The notes below the pieces were generated by a model. The model had not been told where the DNA came from. It searched no databases and saw only the letters and a list, made by a program, of their open reading frames with translations. From Streptomyces cadmiisoli (lineage in GTDB: Bacteria > Actinomycetota > Actinomycetes > Streptomycetales > Streptomycetaceae): a stretch of DNA of 64,000 nt. Location: contig NZ_CP030074.1 in NCBI RefSeq assembly GCF_003261055.1, positions 434,001-498,000 on the forward strand. The letters run 5' to 3'. This document shows, piece after piece, positions 7,731-15,825 of the stretch. Position 1 is the first letter of the stretch; each line of letters opens with the position of its first letter. Both the position numbers and the translations under genes were made by a program.

Positions 7731-8723
7731 GTGTTCGTCTACGCGGCTGCGTTCTTCTTCGTCATATTCTGCCTCTCCGTTCTGTACGATCCCCGCCGCT
7801 TCGGCAACGCCGTCCTCCTCGGTATCACGGTGGTCCTGCTGGCCATCTACGCGATTGCGAAGACCGAGGATTCCCCGGCGATGTTGGAAGCGATCGTCAT
7901 CGGCGCTTGTGTGCTTCTTCTTCTGGGCAGCTTCACATTGGCGTTCTTCCTGATCGCGAACGGTGTGAAGATGCTCCGCAAGGAGGGCAGGCGCCTGGGG
8001 AACCTGCTCTCGCTGCTGACCGGACTGGCGACCCTCGGTTTCATCGCGTTGCTCGGCGCGGCCGTCCTCGGCAAGTCCGACATCGTCGTTCGCCTCGCGG
8101 GCGCCGCGATCCCGGTGGTCGGCTACGTCTCCTTCCTCTTCCTCTGCTTCCTGGGCTACGCGTTCCTCTACGGGCGGCTCCCGGTGCGGCGGAACGTCGA
8201 CTTCGTGGTCGTCCTCGGATCGGGCCTCGTCGGCGGCTCCCGGGTGCCGCGGCTGCTGGCCAACAGACTGGATCGCGGGCGCGCCGTGTATGAGGCACAG
8301 GCCGCGCGCGGCAACCCGCCGGTCCTGCTCACCTCCGGCGGGCAGGGCCCGGACGAGGATCTGCCCGAGGCCGACGCCATGGCCCGGTACCTCGTCGAAC
8401 GCGGCTTCCCCGAGGAGCGCGTCCAGCGCGAGAACCGCTCCCGCACCACCGACGAGAACCTGCGCTTCAGCAAGTCGATCATGGAGGAACTCAAGCCGGA
8501 CTACCGGTGCGTCGTCGTCACCAACAACTTCCATGTGTTCCGCGCGGCCATCACCGCGCGGAAGGCCGGAGTCAGGGGCCAGGTCGTCGGCGCACCCACC
8601 GCCGCGTACTTCTGGCCCAGCGCGACGATCCGGGAGTTCATCGCGGTCTTCCTGAGGCACAAGGCGGTCAACCTCGGGATCACCCTGGTGCTCGGCCTGT
8701 TGGGCGTCAGCGCCGACCTGTAG
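7731..8723 (+). CDS. Membrane-anchored YdcF / DUF218 family protein
   Basis: Integral membrane protein of 330 aa. Five or so hydrophobic segments fill residues 1-150 (for example VLLGITVVLLAIYAIAK and ATLGFIALLGAAVL). The C-terminal half is a DUF218 domain: VDFVVVLGSGL, then LLTSGGQGPDEDLPEADAMA, RTTDENLRFSK and VVTNNFHVFRA, the signature order of the YdcF family. YdcF-like proteins are linked to envelope or vancomycin-related phenotypes (SanA) and bind nucleotide-like ligands, but the reaction is unknown. GTG 7731 is preferred because it lies where transcription should begin and no ribosome binding site is visible, which suggests a leaderless mRNA. A TTG at 7713 is in frame but would overlap the -10 box. 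Confidence 0.85.
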   Translation: MFVYAAAFFFVIFCLSVLYDPRRFGNAVLLGITVVLLAIYAIAKTEDSPAMLEAIVIGACVLLLLGSFTLAFFLIANGVKMLRKEGRRLGNLLSLLTGLATLGFIALLGAAVLGKSDIVVRLAGAAIPVVGYVSFLFLCFLGYAFLYGRLPVRRNVDFVVVLGSGLVGGSRVPRLLANRLDRGRAVYEAQAARGNPPVLLTSGGQGPDEDLPEADAMARYLVERGFPEERVQRENRSRTTDENLRFSKSIMEELKPDYRCVVVTNNFHVFRAAITARKAGVRGQVVGAPTAAYFWPSATIREFIAVFLRHKAVNLGITLVLGLLGVSADL

Positions 8724-8760
8724 GGCCCGCGCCCCGTGCGCCGTCCGGCCGTGGACCCGC

Positions 8761-10602
8761 TCAGGACGGCACGTTGTCCGGACACGGACCGCCGGGAAGG
8801 CGCAGGGTGAACACCGCCCCGGCACCGGGCGTGCTCTCGGCGGTCACCGTGCCGTCGTGCGCCTCCACGAACTGGCGCACGATGGACAGGCCCAGCCCGC
8901 TGCCGCCGGTGCGCCGGTTGCGGGACTTCTCGGCCCGCCAGAAGCGCTCGAACACCTGGGGCAGGTCCTCGGCGGAGATCCCGCTGCCCGTGTCCCGGAC
9001 GGTGAGCACCACCGTGTCGCCGTCCGGCGCGGCCGTGAGCGTGATGGTGCCGCCGGCGGGTGTGTGCCGCAGCGAGTTCGAGACCAGGTTGCCCAGGACC
9101 TGGCGCATCCGCACCGGATCGGCGTCGAGCCACAGACCGGGCTCGGTACGACTGTCCAGACGGATGTCCGAGGCGTCGGCCCGGCCGCGGTGGGCGTACA
9201 CCACCTGCGCCACGAGTTCGTCAGCGCTCACCGGTTCGCGGTGCAGCTCCAGCGTGCCGGCGTCGCCCGCCGCGAGGTCCCGCAGATCGTCGATGATGTG
9301 CTGGAGCAGCAGCGCCTCGTCGTGCAGCGAGGCGATCAGGTCCGGGTCCGGGTCGACCAGCCCGTCGCGGGTGACCTCCAGCCAGCCCCGGATATTGGTC
9401 AGCGGGGTCCGCAGCTCATGCGCGACATCGCTGACCATGGCCTTGCGCTGGGCCTCCAACTGTTCACGGCGCTCGGTGAGTTCGTTGAAGGCCGCGGCCA
9501 GGCGGCCGGTCTCGTCCTTGGTGGTGACGGCGACCCGCGCGTGCAGCTGCGGCGGTTGCAGCGCCGCCGCGGTCAGGGCCCGCAGCGGGCGCACGAGACG
9601 GATCGCCACGGCCGCCGTCAGGGCGAGGGTCAGGACGAGGATCGCCGCGGTGACACCGACGATCTTGGCCTTGTTGCCGGTGGACAGGTCGAACACCGAG
9701 ATCCGCTGGTCCTGATCCTGGCCGCTGCCCAGGTAGAGCAGCGCCCGCGGGGCGACGTACGGTTCGAGCTGACTGCGCTGCGAGCTGTCTATGCAGTCCT
9801 GGGTCTTCTGGTGGTCGATTGCCGGGCCGGTGTGGACCTTGCTCCTGGTCCCGAAGTGGGTGATGAGCGAGACGCCGAGTCCGAACTTGGCGACGCCCCC
9901 GTCCCGTCCGGGGCCGAGACAGGCCGTCACCAGCTTGTTGAGTTCGTCCAGCGCCTTCGCCTCGGTCTCGGTGGGCGTGTTGAGGGATCCGTCTGCGCAC
10001 TCGATGGGCACGTCGGCCTCCTCGCCGTCGGCGACGATGACCGTGCGTCCGCTGGGGACCTGCCGGAAGGTGCCGGTGCTGCCGTACCGTTCCATGCACG
10101 CCAGACGCTTCTGAGCGACGACACGTACCTGCTTGCGTTCGGTGGCGTCGAGCGCGTACGGGCCCACCGCACGCGGGTCGATGCCGGAGAGCTGGGCGCC
10201 CGGTTCGGTGTAGGTGTCGGTCCGCAACGGGTCGATGGTGGCCGAGGCGCGGGCCGGCAGCGCCATCCCCGCCGAGTGCGAGTCGGCGATGACACGGCCG
10301 GACGTGGTCGTCACGGCGATACGCCGGCCCGTGGTGTCCGACAGCGCGCGCACCGAAGCCTGAACTCCGTCCCAGTCCTCGTGGGTCGCGGCGAAACCGC
10401 TCAGCCGCCGCAGGATGTCGGTGTCGTCGGAGAGCAGCTGACCGCGTTCCTCCTGGACGGCGCGGGTGGTGGTCTCGACCGCCAGCCAGGCCGTGGCCCC
10501 GACGGACACGACGATGATCGTCATGGAGGTGAGCAGCAGCCGTACCAGCAGGCTCTGACGCCAGGGCACGCCCAGGCGGGACGCGGCGGGGCGGGCCGTC
10601 AC
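8761..10602 (-). CDS. Sensor histidine kinase, HisKA type
   Basis: Membrane sensor of 613 aa pairing with the response regulator encoded just upstream. It has a membrane segment near 18-38, an extracytoplasmic sensor domain of about 230 residues with several cysteines (RLACMERYG, PIECADGS, VTACLGPG, TQDCIDSS), a second membrane segment near 287-310, a HAMP linker, the phosphoacceptor box VAHELRTPLTNIRGW near 392, and an ATPase domain with N box (GNLVSNSLRHTP), DTGSGI and GGSGLGLSIV. The paired extracytoplasmic cysteines suggest a disulfide-stabilised sensor. The start GTG 10602 overlaps the regulator stop by four bases (GTGA), so the pair is translationally coupled. The two divergent L,D-transpeptidases are the probable targets, which suggests cell-wall stress sensing. 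Confidence 0.93.
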   Translation of the reverse strand: MTARPAASRLGVPWRQSLLVRLLLTSMTIIVVSVGATAWLAVETTTRAVQEERGQLLSDDTDILRRLSGFAATHEDWDGVQASVRALSDTTGRRIAVTTTSGRVIADSHSAGMALPARASATIDPLRTDTYTEPGAQLSGIDPRAVGPYALDATERKQVRVVAQKRLACMERYGSTGTFRQVPSGRTVIVADGEEADVPIECADGSLNTPTETEAKALDELNKLVTACLGPGRDGGVAKFGLGVSLITHFGTRSKVHTGPAIDHQKTQDCIDSSQRSQLEPYVAPRALLYLGSGQDQDQRISVFDLSTGNKAKIVGVTAAILVLTLALTAAVAIRLVRPLRALTAAALQPPQLHARVAVTTKDETGRLAAAFNELTERREQLEAQRKAMVSDVAHELRTPLTNIRGWLEVTRDGLVDPDPDLIASLHDEALLLQHIIDDLRDLAAGDAGTLELHREPVSADELVAQVVYAHRGRADASDIRLDSRTEPGLWLDADPVRMRQVLGNLVSNSLRHTPAGGTITLTAAPDGDTVVLTVRDTGSGISAEDLPQVFERFWRAEKSRNRRTGGSGLGLSIVRQFVEAHDGTVTAESTPGAGAVFTLRLPGGPCPDNVPS

Positions 10603-11291
10603 GGCGTACCGACCAGCTTGTAGCCGACGCCGAAGACGGTCAGCAGCCGGACCGGCCTGCGCGGGTCCGGTTCGATCTTCTTGCGCAGGTTCATGATGTG
10701 CACGTCGATGGCGCGCTCGGTGGACGCGCGGTCGTGGCCGCGGGTGTGCTGGAGCAGCTGGCGACGCGAGAAGACCCGGCCGGGTTCCGCGACCATCGCC
10801 CGGAGGATGGCGAACTCGCCCGGGGTGCAGGTGACAGGGGAGCCGTCGCAGGTCGCCAGGTGCCGGATCGGATCGACGGTGACACCGCCCGCGCGCAGCA
10901 CCGGAGAGGATTCCGCGGCGCGCAGCGTACGGCGCAGCACGGTGCGTATGCGGGCCATCAGCTCCCGGGGGCTGTACGGCTTGGTCATGTAGTCGTCCGC
11001 GCCGAGTTCGAGACCGAGGAGCAGGTCCTCCTCGGCCGAGCGCGCGGTGAGCATCAGGATCGGGATCGGCTCGTCCTCGTCGTCGCGCAGCGCGCGGCAG
11101 ACCCCGTATCCGTCGACCTCGGGGAGCATCAGGTCCAGGACGATCAGGTCGGGCCTGCGGCGCCGGGCCTCCTCGATCGCGGCCCGTCCGTCGGAGACCA
11201 GGAAGGCGCAGTGGCCCTCCTTCACCAGGAGCCGGCGAATCAGCTCCGCCTGCATGTCGTCGTCTTCCGCGACCAGCACATGTGCGCACAC
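10599..11291 (-). CDS. OmpR/PhoB-family response regulator
   Basis: DNA-binding regulator of 230 aa. The receiver domain has acidic residues EDDD near 9-12, phosphoacceptor D53 in LIVLDLMLPEVDGYG, T in LMLTARS and K in YMTKPYS. The C-terminal winged helix runs from about 135 to 228 (ERAIDVHIMNLRKKIEPDP is the recognition region). The start is taken as GTG 11291, which begins the first beta strand (CAHVLVAEDDD). An ATG at 11348 would add a poorly structured leader. No ribosome binding site is obvious. A 17-base motif in the divergent promoter region (11352-11368) recurs before the second transpeptidase gene and is the best candidate for its binding site, implying autoregulation. Confidence 0.93.
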   Translation of the reverse strand: MCAHVLVAEDDDMQAELIRRLLVKEGHCAFLVSDGRAAIEEARRRRPDLIVLDLMLPEVDGYGVCRALRDDEDEPIPILMLTARSAEEDLLLGLELGADDYMTKPYSPRELMARIRTVLRRTLRAAESSPVLRAGGVTVDPIRHLATCDGSPVTCTPGEFAILRAMVAEPGRVFSRRQLLQHTRGHDRASTERAIDVHIMNLRKKIEPDPRRPVRLLTVFGVGYKLVGTP

Positions 11292-11615
11292 GTCGTCGAC
11301 TCTAAACGGGCCGGAACACCGGCGGACGGTGGGTGTTGGCCTTCCCACGACCTGACAACTTCCTCACACCCGGGTGTCAGCATGAGCCACACCCCGAGGC
11401 GTGCGCCCGGTGCCGGCGCCGTCGTGCCGTGCCCGCGGGACGCGAGGGCGGTCGCGAGCCGTGACCGCCGCGGCGGACGCGGGCGTGGCCGCGGACGCAG
11501 CGGTCCGCGCCCGGCCCGCCGTCGTGGCGCCGAACGGCGCCCGCCGCACGCCGGCCGGGGCCCGCAGCTCCCACCACCGGTGGGGCGTACCGCTCCCGCA
11601 CACGACGGAGACACC
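11292..11615. other. Divergent promoter region between the two-component system and the first L,D-transpeptidase
   Basis: No gene is seen. The region holds CTGACAACTTCCTCACA at 11352-11368 and an overlapping perfect palindrome ACACCCGGGTGT at 11366-11377. The 220 bases before the ATG at 11616 are very GC-rich and translate to arginine/proline-rich text in all frames. Confidence 0.55.
11352..11368 (+). promoter_or_regulatory. 17-bp motif, copy 1: putative response-regulator binding site
   Basis: CTGACAACTTCCTCACA matches 16 of 17 bases with the sequence at 12920-12936 before the second L,D-transpeptidase gene. Its placement between the regulator gene and its presumed target fits a cognate site controlling both directions. 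Confidence 0.6.
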
Positions 11616-12830
11616 ATGCACCGCATCCGCACCGCTCTGCCCCGCCCCGTCCGGGCCGTGGCCGTGCTGTCCGTCTCGGCATGCCTTCTGGCGGGCTGCG
11701 GCGGCAGCCCGCGGTCCGAGGACGACAGCGCGAAGAAGCCCCCGGCCGGGGCCGCGGCGCAACCACGCATCGTCCTCAACGCCACCGACGGGCAGAAGGG
11801 TGTGTCCGTCCGCAGCGGCGGCCGGATCGAGGTCGAGCACGGCTCGATCGCCAAGGCGTCCCTGGTCACGGCGGACGGCGCCACCGTGCCCGGCAAAGCC
11901 TCGCGGGACAACAGGACATGGTCGCCCGACGCCGCCCTCGACCACGGCACCACCTACCGGCTGACGGCCGTCGCCACCGGCGGGAAGGGCGCGAAGGCGA
12001 CCGAGCGGGTCACCTTCACGACCCTCGACGAGGACGACCGTTTCGTCGGCACGTACGTTCCGGAGCACGGCTCGAAGGTCGGCGTGGGGATGCCGGTCTC
12101 GTTCACCTTCGACAAGGCGATCACCGACAAGAAGGCCGTGGAGTCCGGCATCTCGGTCAGCTCCAGCAGCGGACAGAAGGTCGTCGGCCACTGGTTCGGC
12201 GCGCAGCGTCTCGACTTCCGCCCGCAGGAGTACTGGGAGGCCGGGTCCACCGTGACGGTCCGGATCCGCCTCGACGGCGTCAAGGGCGCCGAGGACGCCT
12301 ACGGCGAGCAGGACAAGACCGTCCGGTTCACCGTCGGGCGCAGTCAGGTCTCCACCGTGGACGCCGCCAGGCACCGGATGCGCGTCGTCCGCGACGGCCG
12401 AACGATACGGGACATACCCATCACCGCGGGCGCCGCGAGCTCGCCCACCTGGAACGGCCGGATGGTGATCTCGGAGAAGCTGGTCAGCACCCGGATGGAC
12501 GGGGCCACGGTGGGGTTCGCCGGTGAGTACGACATCCCCGACGTCCCGCACGCGATGCGCCTTTCCACGTCGGGCACGTTCATCCACGGCAACTACTGGG
12601 GCGACGACTCGGTGTTCGGCCGGTCCAACATCAGCCACGGCTGCGTCGGCCTCAACGACGTCCAGGGCGGCGGCGACGCGTCCCAGGACGGTGCCTGGTT
12701 CTACGCGAACTCCCTCCTCGGCGACGTCGTCGTGGTGCGCAACTCCCAGGACGCGACCATCGCCCCTGACAACGGCCTCAACGGCTGGAACATGCCGTGG
12801 AAGGAGTGGGTGGCGGGCTCCGCACGCTGA
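11616..12830 (+). CDS. Lipoprotein L,D-transpeptidase with Ig-like domains (LdtMt2 type)
   Basis: Cell-envelope enzyme of 404 aa that forms 3-3 cross-links in peptidoglycan. A lipoprotein signal ends in LLAGC with the acylated cysteine at residue 28. Two Ig-like domains follow (about 50-150 and 150-250), then a YkuD catalytic domain with the His of TFIHGNYWGDD near 323 and the motif SHGCVGL with nucleophile cysteine near 343. A C-terminal extension (GLNGWNMPWKEWVAGS) resembles that of mycobacterial LdtMt2. The start ATG 11616 follows ACGGAG with a short gap. It is divergent from an OmpR-type two-component system and followed by a second transpeptidase with the same upstream motif, so control by that system is inferred. 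Confidence 0.93.
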   Translation: MHRIRTALPRPVRAVAVLSVSACLLAGCGGSPRSEDDSAKKPPAGAAAQPRIVLNATDGQKGVSVRSGGRIEVEHGSIAKASLVTADGATVPGKASRDNRTWSPDAALDHGTTYRLTAVATGGKGAKATERVTFTTLDEDDRFVGTYVPEHGSKVGVGMPVSFTFDKAITDKKAVESGISVSSSSGQKVVGHWFGAQRLDFRPQEYWEAGSTVTVRIRLDGVKGAEDAYGEQDKTVRFTVGRSQVSTVDAARHRMRVVRDGRTIRDIPITAGAASSPTWNGRMVISEKLVSTRMDGATVGFAGEYDIPDVPHAMRLSTSGTFIHGNYWGDDSVFGRSNISHGCVGLNDVQGGGDASQDGAWFYANSLLGDVVVVRNSQDATIAPDNGLNGWNMPWKEWVAGSAR

Positions 12831-12919
12831 GGCCGGCCCGCGGCCGGTGTGCGGGAATCCCGGCCGGCCGCGCCCGCACGCACGCCCGCACACGCCCGTT
12901 CGACAACGGACCGAAGACG

Positions 12920-12936
12920 CTGACCACTTCCTCACA
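12920..12936 (+). promoter_or_regulatory. 17-bp motif, copy 2: putative response-regulator binding site
   Basis: CTGACCACTTCCTCACA differs in one base from the copy at 11352. It lies 22 bases before the ATG at 12959, close enough to overlap the promoter of the second L,D-transpeptidase. Confidence 0.6.
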
Positions 12937-12958
12937 TGTGTCGTCCAGGCTGATCGAC

Positions 12959-13843
12959 ATGGCTTCACGTACTCGCCTCACATCACGGCGTTCCCGCACA
13001 CCGCGCCCGGACCAGCAGGCGTCCGTGTCCCCGTCCCGGCCGGTGGGCCGCCTGACGGCGCTGGCCGTCACCCTTGCCGCGTCCACGGCCCTCACCGGGT
13101 GCGCGGGCGGCGACGCCTGGACGGGCGGCAGCGCCTCGAACCCGTCCGCGGCGGCGGACGAGGTGACGCACACCCCCGCGGACGGGCCCGGCACGGCACA
13201 GGGCAAAGCCCTGCCGAAGGACGGGACTTCCGCGGAGAGCACTCCGGAGGCGGCTCCCGAGGAGCTGCCGGGGGTGGGCCCCCGGACGCTGGCACAGATA
13301 CCGCAGAACACCCGGCAGGTCGTCCTCGTCACCGGCCGTGGCAAGGACTCCTCGGATTCCGAGGCGGTGGTGTACGAGCGGACGAGTGCCGGCTGGCAGC
13401 CGGGCGCGACCTGGCCGGCCCACAACGCCCTGAACGGCTGGACCGACGACCACCGCCTCGGCGACGGGCGGTCCCCCATCGGCGTGTTCACCCTCACCGA
13501 CGCCGGCGGGCTGCTGCCGGACCCGGGCACCGAGCTGCCCTACGACCAGTCGACGGGCTTCACCATCAGGGGCACCGGATCCCTCGGCGAGCCGCTCGCG
13601 GGCTCCTTCGACTACGTCGTCGCCATCAACTACAACCGCAAGCCCGGCCTCACGCCGCTGGACTGGACCCGCCCCCTGGGTGCCGGAAAGGGCGGCGGCA
13701 TCTGGCTGCACGTCGACCACGAGGGCCCCACCCAGGGCTGTGTGAGCCTGAAGAAGGAGCACATGAGGGAACTGCTGCTGACGCTCGACCCCGGCCTGCA
13801 CCCGGTGGTCGTCATGGGAGACGCCGCATCCCTGCGCCGGTGA
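12959..13843 (+). CDS. Lipoprotein with L,D-transpeptidase (YkuD-like) catalytic domain
   Basis: Exported lipoprotein of 294 aa. An arginine-rich n-region, hydrophobic core and lipobox (ALTGC, acylated Cys 48) are followed by a Ser/Pro/Ala-rich linker to about 100. The catalytic domain has GDGRSPIGVFTL, and GIWLHVDHEGPTQGCVSL supplies the catalytic histidine and cysteine (near 250 and 260). Unlike its neighbour it has no Ig-like domains, so the two are not simple duplicates; this variant resembles the group whose members may act as transpeptidases or carboxypeptidases on peptidoglycan. ATG 12959 lacks a clear ribosome binding site, and an in-frame GTG at 12938 is an alternative start next to the 17-base motif. 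Probably under the same regulator as the gene before it. Confidence 0.87.
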   Translation: MASRTRLTSRRSRTPRPDQQASVSPSRPVGRLTALAVTLAASTALTGCAGGDAWTGGSASNPSAAADEVTHTPADGPGTAQGKALPKDGTSAESTPEAAPEELPGVGPRTLAQIPQNTRQVVLVTGRGKDSSDSEAVVYERTSAGWQPGATWPAHNALNGWTDDHRLGDGRSPIGVFTLTDAGGLLPDPGTELPYDQSTGFTIRGTGSLGEPLAGSFDYVVAINYNRKPGLTPLDWTRPLGAGKGGGIWLHVDHEGPTQGCVSLKKEHMRELLLTLDPGLHPVVVMGDAASLRR

Positions 13844-13875
13844 GACGGTGGACCCGGACCCCCGGACCGACTTAA

Positions 13876-13894
13876 TTGATACGTCAAGTATAGT
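13876..13894 (+). promoter_or_regulatory. TTGA-N4-TCAA palindrome overlapping a -10 box, glycosyltransferase promoter
   Basis: TTGATACGTCAA at 13876-13887 is followed at once by TATAGT (13889-13894), a good -10, with only a weak -35 (CCGACT) 16 bases upstream of it. The palindrome is the exact reverse complement of the one at 7697 and would block the promoter if bound. Confidence 0.55.
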
Positions 13895-13959
13895 CGGGTG
13901 CCTGCCCGGCGGCTGTTCGCAGTCGCACAGAGCACGTACGGGAAAACGGGTTCACTGCC

Positions 13960-15099
13960 ATGCGCGTCCTGATGTTCAACAACCCCCTGACCGGCCACTT
14001 CCTGCCGCTGCTGCCGCTGGCGCGGGCCCTGCGCGCCCAGGGACACACCGTCGCCTTCGTCACCGCGGCGAGCATGGCCGGTTCCATCGAGCCGGAGGGA
14101 TTCGTCCACATTCCCGCCGGCCCGACGGTCGAAGCCACGATCGCCGAGGTGAACCGCCGTACGGGCAGCGACATCATGGCGAAGCCGTCGCCCGCGGTCG
14201 TGGCGGAGTTCTTCGCCGGGGTACGGGTCGACCTCGCCGCCGACGAGGCGCTGGCCGGGGCGCGGGCGTGGGAGCCGGACCTGGTCATGTCCGAGCACTG
14301 CGACTTCGTGGGGCCGCTGGTCGCCGCCGTCCTCAAGGTGCCGTCCGCCGTCATGGCCATCGATCCGGCGCTGGAGCCGGAGGCGCTGGTGGCCATGGCG
14401 CGGGTGGCGCGCCCTCGATACCTCGAGCGCGGTCTGGAGGCGCCGGGCGACGCCGCGCCATTCGGACGCTGGCTGGTGGACCTCTGCCCGCCCAGCCTGC
14501 AACGCGGCGGTGCGCTGCCGGCCCTGGAGCGCCTGCCGCTGCGGCCGGAACCCCACCAGGGCACCGAAGGCCACTCCGGCGCCGACCCCGTGGCCGCGAC
14601 CGGTCGCCCCCGGGTCCTGGTCAGCTTCAGTACCGTACTCGCCTCGCCGGCCCTCGGACCGGTGCTGCGGTCGCTGAGCGCGCTGGACGTCGATCTGGTG
14701 GCCACGACCGGCAGCAGGCCCACCGACGGTTTCGGTCTGGAGCCGGGACGCGTCGAACTGGTCTCCTTCCGGCCCGCCGCACAGCTGCTGGACGGCGTGT
14801 CGGTCGTGGTGCACCACGGTGGTTCCGGCAACACGTTCGGCGCCGCCGCCCGCGGTGTCCCCGCTGTCGTCGTACCGGGCATGGCCGGTCAGCAGCGCCA
14901 GGCCGACCGTCTTCAGGCCGCCGGAGCCGGGATCGCCCTGCCCGTCGGGAAGCAGTCGCCGGAGTCGGTCGCCGCCGCGGTCGCCCGGCTGCTCGCCGAG
15001 CCCTCGTACACCGAAGCGGCCCACCGCCTGCGCGACGAGATCGCCGCGATGCCGTCGGCCTCCGAGGTGGCCGAGCGCCTCGCCGCCGCCGTCTCCTGA
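13960..15099 (+). CDS. GT1-family glycosyltransferase (MGT-like)
   Basis: Cytoplasmic glycosyltransferase of 379 aa with the GT-B layout. The N-terminal acceptor domain begins MRVLMFNNPLTGHFLPLLPL, with the expected histidine at about residue 13. The C-terminal donor domain has VHHGGSGNTFGAAARGVPAV and an end resembling the sugar-nucleotide site (PGMAGQQRQADRL). Similar enzymes glycosylate macrolides and other secondary metabolites, or inactivate antibiotics with UDP-glucose. The typical final D/E-Q pair is replaced by GQQRQ, so donor choice is uncertain. It stands alone; the promoter contains the palindrome shared with three other genes of the left part, so it may belong to a xenobiotic or antibiotic response. 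Confidence 0.88.
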   Translation: MRVLMFNNPLTGHFLPLLPLARALRAQGHTVAFVTAASMAGSIEPEGFVHIPAGPTVEATIAEVNRRTGSDIMAKPSPAVVAEFFAGVRVDLAADEALAGARAWEPDLVMSEHCDFVGPLVAAVLKVPSAVMAIDPALEPEALVAMARVARPRYLERGLEAPGDAAPFGRWLVDLCPPSLQRGGALPALERLPLRPEPHQGTEGHSGADPVAATGRPRVLVSFSTVLASPALGPVLRSLSALDVDLVATTGSRPTDGFGLEPGRVELVSFRPAAQLLDGVSVVVHHGGSGNTFGAAARGVPAVVVPGMAGQQRQADRLQAAGAGIALPVGKQSPESVAAAVARLLAEPSYTEAAHRLRDEIAAMPSASEVAERLAAAVS

Positions 15100-15112
15100 C
15101 AACCGGAGGGCG

Positions 15113-15145
15113 TGGGGCGGCCGGTCACCGGACACCGCCGCCCCA
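15113..15145. terminator. Convergent hairpin between glycosyltransferase and LuxR regulator
   Basis: TGGGGCGG at 15113-15120 pairs with CCGCCCCA at 15138-15145, with a small CCGGT-C-ACCGG hairpin inside. It lies between two convergent genes and can serve both. Confidence 0.5.
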
Positions 15146-15183
15146 GGTACGGCCGTTCCGAGGTGAGACCGGGCGTGCCGGGC

Positions 15184-15825
15184 TCAGCCGACCAGTGACC
15201 GCTCCCACGCCCAGGCGGCGATCTCCACCCGGTTACGCGCGGCCAGCTTCGTCTGGATGCTGCTGAGGTGACTCTTCACCGTCCCGACGGTGATGACCAG
15301 TTGCTCCGCGATCTCGGCGTTGGTCCGGCCCCTGGCGACCAGGCGCACCACGTCGAGTTCCCGGGGGGACAGCGCTCCGGTGTCGCGTGCGGGAGCCGGT
15401 GCGGTCAGGTTCTGCAGGAGCCGCACGGTGATCGACGGGCTGATCAGCGCCTCGCCGGAGACCGCGGCGCGGACCGCCTCCACCAGCAGGGCGGGGCCGG
15501 AGTCCTTGAGCAGGAAGCCGCAGGCGCCGTTGCGCAGGGCGGTGTGGACGTACTCGTCGTGATCGAACGTGGTGGCCATGACGACCCTGATCGGGTCGGT
15601 GACGTCCGGTCCCGCGAGCAGCCGCAGCACTTCGAGACCGTCCATGCGGGGCATGCGGATGTCCATCAGCGCCACGTCCGGCCGCAGCCGCCGCGCCATC
15701 TCGACCGCCTGGACGCCGTCGGCGGCCTCGCCCACCAGCTGCATGTCCGGCTGCGCCCTGATGATCATGCCGAAGCCGGCCCGGACCATGGCCTGGTCGT
15801 CGGCGACCATCACTCGGATCGTCAT
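15184..15825 (-). CDS. NarL/LuxR-family response regulator
   Basis: Response regulator of 213 aa. The receiver domain has DD at 9-10, phosphoacceptor D55 in ALMDIRMPRMDGLE, T in VMATTFD and K in FLLKDSG. A LuxR-type HTH occupies about 150-200 (LSPRELDVVRLVARGRTNAE, then GTVKSHLSSI). The start ATG 15825 overlaps the kinase stop by four bases (ATGA), so the two are coupled; a longer frame upstream would read only glycine/arginine. It most probably controls the divergent ABC transporter 1.2 kb away, a common arrangement in Streptomyces for antimicrobial-responsive systems. Confidence 0.93.
   Translation of the reverse strand: MTIRVMVADDQAMVRAGFGMIIRAQPDMQLVGEAADGVQAVEMARRLRPDVALMDIRMPRMDGLEVLRLLAGPDVTDPIRVVMATTFDHDEYVHTALRNGACGFLLKDSGPALLVEAVRAAVSGEALISPSITVRLLQNLTAPAPARDTGALSPRELDVVRLVARGRTNAEIAEQLVITVGTVKSHLSSIQTKLAARNRVEIAAWAWERSLVG

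Noticed and set aside
8857..10623. Long plus-strand open frame opposite the histidine kinase
   Set aside because: It mirrors a clear kinase gene on the other strand and translates into a Gly/Arg/Val-rich product without domains, a known artefact of high-GC DNA.
13630..15135. Long minus-strand frame opposite the glycosyltransferase
   Set aside because: Shadow of a well-supported plus-strand gene; no motif or start signal.
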